Shown here one piece after another: positions 51,557-60,464 of a stretch of DNA of 64,000 nt. The stretch comes from Propionivibrio dicarboxylicus. GTDB lineage: Bacteria; Pseudomonadota; Gammaproteobacteria; Burkholderiales; Rhodocyclaceae. The notes beneath the pieces were generated by a model. The model was not told the DNA's origin. It searched no databases and saw nothing but the letters and a program-made list of their open reading frames with translations. The stretch lies in the NCBI GenBank assembly GCA_945902805.1, contig CAMDMZ010000018.1:31309-95308 (forward strand), written 5' to 3'. Positions within the stretch are counted from its first letter, which is position 1. Every line of letters begins with the position of its first letter. Made by a program: the position numbers and the translations under genes.

Positions 51557-52066
51557 TTACCAGTTGCGCCAACCGGGTCCACCGCCCCAACCGTTATTGC
51601 CCCAGCCGCCACCGTCGTAGCGATTGTCGCCCCAACCAGAGGCGTCGCCGTCCATGTCGCCACCCATGTTGAAGCCAAAGTTGCCACGAGCGGAACCACG
51701 GCCACTACCCCGGCCGGAGCCGTAGCCACGGCCATAACCGCGACCGTAGCCATAGCCGTCGTAATAGTTGTCATAGTAGCCAGGGCCACCCCAATTTCCG
51801 GGACCGGGGCCACCGTAGTAACCCGGACCGCCGCCGTAGTAGCCTGGGCCGCCCCAGTTGCCTGGCGGGCCGTAATAGCCACCCACAGGCGCCTGATTCA
51901 TATTCTGGTTAGCCGGCGCTACCGGTTGAGATTTGCCCGAGGACACATTGGGCGCCATGTAAGGGCCTGGCGGCGGTAGCGGCGTTGCGGCAGCCGCCAT
52001 TCCGATAGCACCTAGACTCAGTGCGGTTGCCAAGGCGATTGTTTTCACGTTGAATGGCTTAAGCAT
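51557..52066 (-). CDS. Secreted Gly/Tyr-rich protein, sulfur-globule-like (second copy)
   Basis: 169 residues from ATG 52066, with GAGGAGA upstream. The signal peptide (TIALATALSLGAIGMAAA) is followed by a Pro-rich part, GGPGYYGGGPGYYGG repeats and then the core GSGRGSARGNFGFNMGGDM, nearly identical to the core of the protein at 37507. The shared core in two otherwise divergent low-complexity proteins argues for a real conserved domain. Probably secreted and self-assembling; a sulfur globule envelope role is inferred. Confidence 0.6.
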   Translation of the reverse strand: MLKPFNVKTIALATALSLGAIGMAAAATPLPPPGPYMAPNVSSGKSQPVAPANQNMNQAPVGGYYGPPGNWGGPGYYGGGPGYYGGPGPGNWGGPGYYDNYYDGYGYGRGYGRGYGSGRGSGRGSARGNFGFNMGGDMDGDASGWGDNRYDGGGWGNNGWGGGPGWRNW

Positions 52067-52271
52067 CAAGATCTCCTCAATTTAAGTAGACACAACATAG
52101 CTAGCGCAAGAAGCGTTGTTGCACGAGTGATGCTTCCTGCCGATCACCCGCCGGACGCATCTTGGGCGCGAACGGCTGGCGTCCGAAAATTCTTACTCAA
52201 ATCGGGAAAGCTTGCAAGACCGGCGAGCGGATTCCGTAGCGACGGGCCGTCGCGGTCACCTCAACGAAGGC

Positions 52272-53572
<1,301 letters not shown>

Positions 53573-53962
53573 CTAGAGCACCACAAATACTTCGATCAGC
53601 ACACGTTGCCACGGGTTTCGGTGCTCGCGCAAACGGGCAATGCGCGCCGCCACCGCTTCGCCGCCATCCATCGCGGCCGCCACGGCTCGGTTTTCCTTGC
53701 GCGGCAGATACCCGAGCATCTGACCACGCCATTCAACCCGTACCGCGTTGGCGTCATGAGGGTTTCTTGGTTCCCGTACCAGGCTCAACGCATCATCCTC
53801 AGCCAGTTGCCCCCACAGCGCGGCGCCCGAATGGTACTGGAAGCCGGCCAGCGGCGAACTTTGCACGAGGATGCGCACCTCGGTGGCCTGCACAGCTAGG
53901 CTGAGACAAAACAGCAGACTAATCAGCAGTAAACGCCGCACGCAGCCACTCCAGACGATCAC
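53573..53962 (-). CDS. Secreted HIRAN-domain protein
   Basis: 129 residues if started at ATG 53962; a GTG at 53941 would shorten the overlap with yraN. The signal peptide RRLLLISLLFCLSLAVQATE is followed by a complete HIRAN domain: LVREPRNPHDANAVRVEWRG and QMLGYLPRKENRAVAAAMDG. HIRAN domains in HLTF-type proteins bind 3' DNA ends; here the domain is alone and exported, so it may bind something else. It overlaps the 3' end of yraN by up to 44 bp. Confidence 0.8.
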   Translation of the reverse strand: MIVWSGCVRRLLLISLLFCLSLAVQATEVRILVQSSPLAGFQYHSGAALWGQLAEDDALSLVREPRNPHDANAVRVEWRGQMLGYLPRKENRAVAAAMDGGEAVAARIARLREHRNPWQRVLIEVFVVL

Positions 53963-54281
53963 CGTCGATCAACACGGCATCGAAACGACAAGGGACTTCG
54001 CCATGTTGCAGCAGCCAATGTCGCGCCGCCAGAATCAACCGGCGCTGCTTGGCCGATGTGATGCTGGCCGCAGCACCACCAAAGCCCGAACCACCACCAC
54101 CGCGACGATAACGCACCTCGACAAACACCGTCATGACGCCGTCGCGACAGATCAGATCGATCTCACCGCCCTTGACGCGAAAATTGCGCTCGACGACCCT
54201 CACGCCATGACGCGCCAGATAATCGGCGGCGAGCGCTTCACCGGCATCGCCGCTTAGCTGTTTCGCGGTGCGTGGCGGCAT
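53919..54281 (-). CDS. yraN: YraN/UPF0102 family protein
   Basis: 120 residues from ATG 54281. GDAGEALAADYLARHGVRVV, NFRVKGGEIDLICRDG and VFVEVRYRRGGGGSGFGG show the nuclease-like fold with E-D-ExK-type acidic residues of UPF0102 (Holliday-junction-resolvase-like). Function is not established. It is divergent from rsmI with only 3 bp between start codons, the standard rsmI/yraN arrangement. Confidence 0.9.
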   Translation of the reverse strand: MPPRTAKQLSGDAGEALAADYLARHGVRVVERNFRVKGGEIDLICRDGVMTVFVEVRYRRGGGGSGFGGAAASITSAKQRRLILAARHWLLQHGEVPCRFDAVLIDGDRLEWLRAAFTAD

Positions 54282-54284
54282 AGA

Positions 54285-55148
54285 ATGGACGACATGCAAA
54301 AAGACATCATGGCGCCCGCATTGTATGTGGTCGCCACACCGATCGGAAATCTGGGCGACATTTCGCTGCGCGCCCTGGAGTTGCTGCGTGTGGCCGATGT
54401 CGTCGCCTGCGAAGACACGCGCCATGCCCGCCATCTACTTGATCACCACGATATCAAGGCGCCGCTGCTGGCAGTGCATCAGCACAACGAGCAACAGGCC
54501 GCCGCCAAGCTGCTCGAGGCCATCGGCCAAGGCAAGCGCGTCGCGCTGATCTCGGACGCTGGCACACCTGGCGTTTCCGATCCCGGTGCCCGCACTGTTG
54601 CGGCGGTACGCGCAGCGGGCCATCGCGTGGTGCCGATTCCGGGGGCCAGCGCGGCGATCACGGCGCTCTCGGCCTCGGGTCTCACAGATGAGCAGTTTCA
54701 CTTTGTGGGCTTCCTGCCGGCAAAAGTCGGTGCTCGCAGGACGGCGCTCGAGAAACTGGCGACCATCGAGGCGGCGCTGGTGTTCTACGAAGCCCCGCAT
54801 CGCGTGGTTGAAACCGTCGATGACTTGCTGGCCGGGCTTGGCGGCGAACGCGAAATCGTGATTGCCCGCGAACTGACCAAGCTGTTTGAACAAATCGTGC
54901 GCCTGCCGCTGGCCGAGGCCCCGGCCTGGTTGGCGGCGGATAGCAATCATCAACGTGGCGAATTTGTCCTCATCGTCGCCGGCCCCGCGCCGCGCGAAGG
55001 CCTGGATGCCGAGGCCGAGCGCGTGCTGAAAACCCTGCTCGCCGAATTGCCCACCAAACAAGCTGCCAAGCTTGCTGCCGAGATCACCGGCGTAGGCAAG
55101 AACGAGCTGTATCAGCGGGCCGTGGCGCTGAAGAACGAAACTCTATAA
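54285..55148 (+). CDS. rsmI: 16S rRNA 2'-O-ribose C1402 methyltransferase
   Basis: 287 residues. ALYVVATPIGNLGDISLRAL (about 11-30), ACEDTRHARHLLDH and SDAGTPGVSDPGARTV are RsmI marks in the tetrapyrrole-methylase fold. It 2'-O-methylates C1402 of 16S rRNA. The N terminus may begin at ATG 54285 or 54294. A copy of the 24-bp repeat encodes KVGARRTA (about residues 147-154), just before LEKLATIEAALVFYEAPHR; related sequences vary in length there. Confidence 0.94.
   Translation: MDDMQKDIMAPALYVVATPIGNLGDISLRALELLRVADVVACEDTRHARHLLDHHDIKAPLLAVHQHNEQQAAAKLLEAIGQGKRVALISDAGTPGVSDPGARTVAAVRAAGHRVVPIPGASAAITALSASGLTDEQFHFVGFLPAKVGARRTALEKLATIEAALVFYEAPHRVVETVDDLLAGLGGEREIVIARELTKLFEQIVRLPLAEAPAWLAADSNHQRGEFVLIVAGPAPREGLDAEAERVLKTLLAELPTKQAAKLAAEITGVGKNELYQRAVALKNETL
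54723..54746 (+). repeat. 24-bp dispersed repeat, copy 12 (inside rsmI)
   Basis: Two mismatches to consensus. Frame K-V-G-A-R-R-T-A. Confidence 0.8.
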
Positions 55149-55157
55149 TCCGCAATC

Positions 55158-56195
55158 ATGGACACCTTGAACATCACCCGCCCCGACGACTGGCATTTGC
55201 ATTTGCGCGATGATGCGGCGCTTGCCGCCGTGGTCGGCGATACCGCGAGGCGCTTCGCCCGCGCCATCGTCATGCCCAATCTCAAGCCGCCGGTCACTAC
55301 CGTGGCGCAGGCCGCCGCCTACCGCGCACGCATTCTCGCGGCGGTGCCGGCAGGCATGCGCTTCGAGCCGCTGATGACGCTCTACCTGACCGACAACATG
55401 CCCGCCACGGAAATCGACGCCGCCAAGGCGAGCGGTTTCGTGCACGCGGTGAAACTCTACCCGGCCGGCGCGACGACCAATTCCGACGCGGGTGTCAGCA
55501 ACCTGAAAAAATGCGCGGCAACCCTTGCGCGGATGGAACAACTCGGCGTACCACTGCTGGTGCACGGCGAGGTCACCGATCCGGCGGTGGATGTCTTCGA
55601 TCGTGAAGCGGTGTTCATCGACACTGTGCTGCTACCGCTCTTGCGCGACTTCCCGAGCCTCAGGTTGGTGCTTGAACACATCACGACCAAGGACGGTATC
55701 GACTTCGTCATGGCGCAGGGAAACCAGGTTGCCGGCACCTTGACGGCGCATCACCTGCTTCTCAATCGCAATGCGATTTTTGCCGGTGGCATCCGGCCGC
55801 ATCATTACTGCCTGCCCGTGCTGAAGCGCGAAACCCATCGTCAGGCGCTGCTTGCAGCCGCCGTTTCCGGCAGCCCGAAGTTTTTCCTCGGCACCGATTC
55901 CGCTCCGCACGCCAAGAGCACCAAGGAAGCACCCTGTGGCTGTGCCGGCTGCTATACGGCACACGCCGGCATCGAGCTGTATGCGGAAGCCTTCGACGCC
56001 GCCGGCGCGCTCGACAAGCTGGAAGGCTTCGCCAGCCATTTCGGCGCCGATTACTACGGTCTGCCGCGCAATGCCGAGCGCATCACATTGGCCCGTTCGG
56101 CCTGGCAAGTCCCCACGCAACTCGCTTACGTTGGCGGCGATCCTCTGGTGCCCTTGCGTGCCGGTGAAAGCATCGCCTGGCGCCTGGAGAATTGA
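55158..56195 (+). CDS. pyrC: Dihydroorotase (type II)
   Basis: 345 residues, E. coli PyrC length. The metal site DWHLHLRDD (about 11-19), carboxylated Lys region [40 protein letters not shown] and the catalytic Asp in [15 protein letters not shown] are all present. It closes carbamoyl aspartate to dihydroorotate in pyrimidine synthesis. It follows rsmI by 9 bp and precedes a small lipoprotein gene by 2 bp, so likely one transcript. Confidence 0.96.
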   Translation: MDTLNITRPDDWHLHLRDDAALAAVVGDTARRFARAIVMPNLKPPVTTVAQAAAYRARILAAVPAGMRFEPLMTLYLTDNMPATEIDAAKASGFVHAVKLYPAGATTNSDAGVSNLKKCAATLARMEQLGVPLLVHGEVTDPAVDVFDREAVFIDTVLLPLLRDFPSLRLVLEHITTKDGIDFVMAQGNQVAGTLTAHHLLLNRNAIFAGGIRPHHYCLPVLKRETHRQALLAAAVSGSPKFFLGTDSAPHAKSTKEAPCGCAGCYTAHAGIELYAEAFDAAGALDKLEGFASHFGADYYGLPRNAERITLARSAWQVPTQLAYVGGDPLVPLRAGESIAWRLEN

Positions 56196-56197
56196 TC

Positions 56198-56617
56198 ATG
56201 ATGCTGCGCATGCTTTCACTTGGAATAGCGTCTCTCGCCGCCCTGGCTGGCTGCGGCAGCCAACAGGTCGGCTACCAGATCACAGACCGCAACCATTCCC
56301 TGTCCGTCACCCGCGAGCAGCAATATCCGGGGTCCGACTGGGCCAACCATGTCATCGTCACCCGCTTCCCGGAATGCCAGCGCCGCTACAAATTGAAAGA
56401 CTCGACCAGTGACAGTTTCAAGCTCGACGTCTATCTGGTCGAGCCGCAGGTCTACATTCTCAATCACGCCAAACGCTGGTATATCGCCGAAACCAAGGCC
56501 TGCCAATGGCAACAGTACGACGAACCGCCACCCGAACCGGGCACGCTGGTTGGCACCTTCCAGACCAAGGGCGATCAACTGACCTGGATCGACAAGGCCG
56601 AGAAGAAGGGCGAATAG
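56198..56617 (+). CDS. Small lipoprotein, unknown function
   Basis: 139 residues from ATG 56198. Lipobox ALAGC (about 17-21). The rest has no recognised domain; two further cysteines (in FPECQRRY and TKACQWQQY) may form a disulfide, and the tail is charged (TKGDQLTWIDKAEKKGE). It sits 2 bp after pyrC and may depend on its transcription. Not recognised. Confidence 0.7.
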   Translation: MMLRMLSLGIASLAALAGCGSQQVGYQITDRNHSLSVTREQQYPGSDWANHVIVTRFPECQRRYKLKDSTSDSFKLDVYLVEPQVYILNHAKRWYIAETKACQWQQYDEPPPEPGTLVGTFQTKGDQLTWIDKAEKKGE

Positions 56618-56669
56618 CCCGGTTTCCTCGTCGTAGCCGCCGCAACGTACCCGGCGATTAACAGAACTC

Positions 56670-57383
56670 GTGACACCGCCACCCCTTTCGCTCTACAACG
56701 CGTTGGCCGCCGCGCGCGCACTGGTCACCGGCAGTGGCGCCCCTTTGCGTTTCGTCGCCCCCGATGCCAACCCGATGGCCTATGAAGAACGCGCCTACCA
56801 TCTGGGCGAAGTCATCACCCGCCTGGACAATTGGCACGACGCCTATAACGCCGACGTCTGGCTGGAGTATCCACGCGCCAAAGCGACGCTCAACCGGCTG
56901 CATTTCGATGCCTTCACCGCCCTGCGTGCAAAGGGTGAAGCCGCGCGCGGCCGCGTGCGGGACCGCCTGACTCAGTTAGATGAATGCGGCGTCATTCTGG
57001 CGGGAATACCCGATTCATTGTGGGCGGCGCTACGCGCGCATCGCTGGCGCGAGGTATTCGTCGATCGTCGCACCGAATTGCTCGCCAGCACCCGTTTCCT
57101 GTTTTTTGGCCACGCCAGTCGCGATGCCTTGCGCGCACCGTTTTTTGGTCTTTGCGGCAAGGTACTGCGCACGGAAGCAGACGGAAGCGACCTGACCGCC
57201 GTCGACAGCGAACTCGAGCGCCGTCTCGCCAGCGCCGACTTTTCAGAGCGCTGGCCGGTGCTGCCCTTGCTTGGAATTCCGGGGCTTACCGCCGAAAACG
57301 AAGACCCTGCGTATTACGACGACACCCGGCAGTTCCGCCCACCACGTACAATGTCTGCGGGAAGTTCGCCAGACAGTCGCTGA
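56670..57383 (+). CDS. DUF3025 family protein
   Basis: 237 residues from GTG 56670. YEERAYHLGEVITRLDNWHD and WLEYPRAKATLNRLHFDAF (about 75-95) match the DUF3025 pattern (F-P..K..LN..H); FLFFGHASRDALRAPFFGLC follows. Function unknown. The C terminus (PPRTMSAGSSPDSR) is encoded by DNA that also forms the 5' end of the RNase P RNA, so the last eight codons or so are constrained by that RNA. A 24-bp repeat lies antisense in the gene (57219-57242). Confidence 0.8.
   Translation: MTPPPLSLYNALAAARALVTGSGAPLRFVAPDANPMAYEERAYHLGEVITRLDNWHDAYNADVWLEYPRAKATLNRLHFDAFTALRAKGEAARGRVRDRLTQLDECGVILAGIPDSLWAALRAHRWREVFVDRRTELLASTRFLFFGHASRDALRAPFFGLCGKVLRTEADGSDLTAVDSELERRLASADFSERWPVLPLLGIPGLTAENEDPAYYDDTRQFRPPRTMSAGSSPDSR
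57219..57242 (-). repeat. 24-bp dispersed repeat, copy 13 (inside the DUF3025 gene, antisense)
   Basis: One mismatch to consensus, identical in sequence to the copy in the CarH-like gene. The gene reads R-L-A-S-A-D-F. Confidence 0.85.
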
Positions 57384-57733
57384 TTTGCTGCGCAAGCAGT
57401 GGGTTGGAGGAAAGTCCGGGCTCCATAGAGCAGGATGCCGGCTAACGGCCGGGCATTGTAAGGTGACGGAAAGTGCAACAGAAAGATACCGCCTACGTTC
57501 GCAATTCGTAATTTGTGTTGCGAGCCGGCAAGGGTGAAATGGTGGGGTAAGAGCCCACCGCGTTTCTGGTAACAGAAACGGCACGGCAAACCCCATCCGG
57601 AGCAAGGCCAAATAAGGGCGCTATGACGTGGCTCGCGTCGCGTCCGGGTAGGCTGCATCAGGCCGTCAGTAATGGCGGTCGCAGAGGAATGACTGTCCAC
57701 GACAGAACCCGGCTTATCGGCGGACTTCCCACC
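57359..57733 (+). ncRNA. rnpB: RNase P RNA (bacterial type A)
   Basis: About 375 nt. The P1 helix is GGGAAGTTCGCC at the 5' end with GGCGGACTTCCC at the 3' end. Conserved core blocks are present: CAGACAGTCGC, GGAGGAAAGTCCGGGCTCCA then AGAGCAGGATGCCGG, AAAGTGCAACAGAAAGATAC, AGGGTGAAATGGTGGGGTAA and GAGCCCACCGCG, CGGCAAACCCCAT, and AGAGGAATGACTGTC then ACAGAACCCGGCTTA. It is the catalytic RNA that cuts tRNA 5' leaders. Its first 25 nt overlap the end of the DUF3025 gene. Ends are estimates from P1 pairing. Confidence 0.95.
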
Positions 57734-57785
57734 TCCGATACGTCATTGCACGGCAGACTTCTTGCAATTTGCAATAATCCGCCCC

Positions 57786-57908
57786 ATGAATCCAGTTTTC
57801 GCTCAACAATTTGCCCAGGACATCGAACTGCTCGCCTTTCAGGCGTATCGGTTCTTCATGCTGTCAGTTTTCGATGATCCGGCAATCCTGGCCCTGGCCT
57901 TCTGCTAA
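57786..57908 (+). CDS. Possible very small protein between rnpB and the membrane protein gene
   Basis: 40 residues: MNPVFAQQFAQDIELLAFQA, then YRFFMLSVFDDPAILALAFC. It starts 53 bp after rnpB and ends 4 bp before the next start codon. No Shine-Dalgarno sequence is visible; TAAT lies 10-13 bp upstream, so if expressed it may be leaderless. Coupling to the next gene is the main argument for it. Low confidence. Confidence 0.3.
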   Translation: MNPVFAQQFAQDIELLAFQAYRFFMLSVFDDPAILALAFC

Positions 57909-57912
57909 GCCG

Positions 57913-58392
57913 ATGAAACGCGTTGCCACCTGGATCCTTGTCGCGCTCTGGATGCTGGAAGAGCTCCTCTGGGACAGCCTCAACTGGATCGAGGACAAAA
58001 TTGCGTTCCTCTCCCTGGTACGAAAACTCGAACGCTGGGTCGCGCAACGTACGCCATGGCAGGCTGCTGCACTGATGCTGACGCCGGCAGCCGCGCTGGT
58101 GCCGGTCAAGATAATCGGACTCTGGCTCCTGACCAACGGGCACTCGCTGGCCGGGATCGGCACCATTCTGGTGGCCAAGATCATCGGCACGGCGATCGTG
58201 GCACGGATTTATCGTCTGTGCCAAGCGGCGCTACTCAGTTTGCCCTGGTTTGCGGCATGTCATGGTCTGGCACTCCGAATTTCGGCCTGGGTTCGCACGA
58301 CGGAGGCCTGGCAGAGCGCAATGCGCTGGAAAGCCGCGCTGCGCCAACAAGCCAGTGACTTTTTGGCCCAGTTGAAACGAGGACTGCCGTGA
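57913..58392 (+). CDS. Small membrane protein, unknown
   Basis: 159 residues from ATG 57913. Hydrophobic segments at about 4-18 and 48-90 (AALMLTPAAALVPVKIIGLW, SLAGIGTILVAKIIGTAIVA) and an amphipathic, Arg/Trp-rich C-terminal third (RISAWVRTTEAWQSAMRWKA). No catalytic motif. Homologous small proteins of this layout are common and uncharacterised in betaproteobacteria. Function unknown. Confidence 0.65.
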   Translation: MKRVATWILVALWMLEELLWDSLNWIEDKIAFLSLVRKLERWVAQRTPWQAAALMLTPAAALVPVKIIGLWLLTNGHSLAGIGTILVAKIIGTAIVARIYRLCQAALLSLPWFAACHGLALRISAWVRTTEAWQSAMRWKAALRQQASDFLAQLKRGLP

Positions 58393-58474
58393 ACGAGGAC
58401 TTGACTTGGGTCAATAGGCGTTCAGACGGATTCCTTTAGGCTGAACAACAATCCCCTGTACCGCGAGGCTTACC

Positions 58475-59296
58475 GTGATTGATTTTGATATTGCCAAGAC
58501 GTGGCACAAACTCTTTGCCGAACACTTGGAACTCATTGCACACGGGGCCATTGAGGAAGAGCTGACAGAGGCATCGGTTTGTGATGACCGTGCCTGCAAG
58601 CTGGGCAAGTGGCTGGATGGCCCCGCCCATGCAATGAGCAACTTGCCGTCCTATACCGAACTGCGCCGTCACCATCGGCACTTCCATCAATCCGCCTGCG
58701 ATCTCCTTCGGATCGCGCGCGATGCAAGCCACGCTGGCGCCAGAACTATTGCGACCGCCAACTTCAGGGCTGCCTCAACGAAGGTGATCGAGGCGATTGA
58801 CCAGCTAATCGCAGATCATGATGCCCTTGGCAGTGGACATGGCGCAGATGTGCCGCATGAGGAGCCCGGGGCCAAGCCGCATGACGCTTGGAACGACACG
58901 ATGTCGACCGGAGTTGCCGCGATAGATGACCACCATAAGGCCATCGTGACCATTCTCGACAAGCTGGCTACAGCGTCCGATCTTCCCGTAATGTCGGAAC
59001 TGGCCAACGATGCGCTGACCGATCTGGGCCGAATCCTGCAATTGCATTTCGCCGTGGAAGAGACCTACCTTAAAAAGTGCGGGATGCCGGAGCAGGAACT
59101 TGCGGAACACTTGCGCGAGCATTACAAGATTCTCGAGCAGTATGCCGACATCAACTTCCAGGCCATGACCCAAGGGCAAATGCGGATCAAGGATATTTCC
59201 GCTACGGTCAAAGGCTGGGCTATCGACCACGTTATTGCCTACGATCTGGCCATCAAGAACTATCTGCCGCTCGGCACCTCGGCAAGCGTGATCTGA
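58475..59296 (+). CDS. CZB-domain/bacteriohaemerythrin fusion protein
   Basis: 273 residues. Residues about 8-115 are a CZB-type zinc-binding bundle (WHKLFAEHLEL, then DRACKLGKWLDGP, RRHHRHFHQSACDLL). Residues 137-268 form a haemerythrin domain: W..TMSTGVAAIDDHHKAIVT, LQLHFAVEETYLKKCGMPEQ, LREHYKIL and GWAIDHVIAYDLAIKNYL, with all di-iron histidines. CZB domains sense zinc or hypochlorite in chemoreceptors; haemerythrins bind O2 or NO. A soluble redox or oxygen sensor/store is likely. Its 3' end overlaps the convergent AraC gene by 37 bp. Confidence 0.82.
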   Translation: MIDFDIAKTWHKLFAEHLELIAHGAIEEELTEASVCDDRACKLGKWLDGPAHAMSNLPSYTELRRHHRHFHQSACDLLRIARDASHAGARTIATANFRAASTKVIEAIDQLIADHDALGSGHGADVPHEEPGAKPHDAWNDTMSTGVAAIDDHHKAIVTILDKLATASDLPVMSELANDALTDLGRILQLHFAVEETYLKKCGMPEQELAEHLREHYKILEQYADINFQAMTQGQMRIKDISATVKGWAIDHVIAYDLAIKNYLPLGTSASVI

Positions 59297-60372
59297 TTCG
59301 CTTTTCCGGTAACAGCGCGATCGCCATTCTGGTCCGCCGGATTCGTCGCCTGCAAGCGCTGCCGGTATTCGCGCGGGCCATACCCGGTCCAGGCCATGAA
59401 AGCGCGATAGAAACTGGCTCCATCGGCAAAGCCAAGATCGGTCGCGATCCGTGACAGCGGCCGGGTGCTTTTGCCCATCCATTCGATCGCCAGTTCGCGC
59501 CGCAGGGCTTCGCGCAAACTACGCAGGCTGGCGCCTTCGGCTTCCAGCCGGCGATGCAGAGTGCGGGGCGAAAGATGCAGACGCGTCGCCAGTTCAGTCA
59601 ACCCCGGCATCGCCGGCAAGGCAGCGCGTAACTGCTCGCGCACACGCAGGGCGAGCGAGCGATCACGTCGATACAGTGTCGTGATCGAAGCCGGCGCATC
59701 GATCAGGAACACCCGCAGCGCAGCCTCGTCGCGGCGTATCGGCAGATCGAGAAATTCAGCGGCAAAACGCGCCTCGAGGCGTGGCGCGTCAAACGTGTAA
59801 CGCGGCGCAAACACCAGCTCGTAATCGGCCGCATGCAAGGGCGGCGGATAGGGAAAGGCCACTTCGTCGAGCGGTAAGGGATGCGCGACCAGCCATGCGG
59901 CCAGTCCATGAATCAGTCGCAACAGCCATTCAAAGGCAAAAACACGCCCGGCCGGTCCCTCCGGCAGATCGTGTTCCTGGCTGATGGTCAGCACCGCAGC
60001 GCGGCCGCTGCGATCCAGTTCCACCTCGAACTCATCCAGCAACACGCGCAAATAGCGCGCGATCCGCTCCAGCGCCTCAGCGAGCGTTGTTGCCGATAAG
60101 GCGCCGCGACACAGCAGTTCAAAGCTGCCTTGACGCAGCGGCCGGGCGAAGAGGGCAAAGGCTTCGTCGTCGAGTTGTTCGTTGATGCGGCGATAAAGCG
60201 CGGCGTAGCGTGTGACCGGAATGCGCGCCAAAGGTTGATGCAGCATCGCAGTGGCAATTTCTGCATGGTCTAGCAGTTCATCGATGCGTAAGCCGGTGCG
60301 TCCAATTCCCGCCAGCATGCCGTTGACGAAGCCCGCAGCAACCGTGGGAAGGGATTGGACGATGGGTTTCAT
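59260..60372 (-). CDS. AraC-family regulator with Arabinose_bd-type N-terminal domain
   Basis: 370 residues. The N-terminal 220 residues match the OruR/ArgR-like ligand region (MLAGIGRTGLRIDELLDHAE, RYAALYRRINEQLDDEAFAL). The C-terminal double helix-turn-helix reads MPGLTELATRLHLSPRTLHR and RIATDLGFADGASFYRAFMA then WTGYGPREYR. It is divergent from icmF with 92 bp between starts, so control of icmF or acyl-CoA metabolism is likely. Effector unknown. Confidence 0.88.
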   Translation of the reverse strand: MKPIVQSLPTVAAGFVNGMLAGIGRTGLRIDELLDHAEIATAMLHQPLARIPVTRYAALYRRINEQLDDEAFALFARPLRQGSFELLCRGALSATTLAEALERIARYLRVLLDEFEVELDRSGRAAVLTISQEHDLPEGPAGRVFAFEWLLRLIHGLAAWLVAHPLPLDEVAFPYPPPLHAADYELVFAPRYTFDAPRLEARFAAEFLDLPIRRDEAALRVFLIDAPASITTLYRRDRSLALRVREQLRAALPAMPGLTELATRLHLSPRTLHRRLEAEGASLRSLREALRRELAIEWMGKSTRPLSRIATDLGFADGASFYRAFMAWTGYGPREYRQRLQATNPADQNGDRAVTGKANQITLAEVPSGR

Positions 60373-60464
60373 ATTGGCAGATTATGCATAGTTTGCGACA
60401 ACTTGTGACATAGCTTTCTGCTGCCTGATTGCCTAATATTCTCGTATTCACTGAGGAGGTCACC

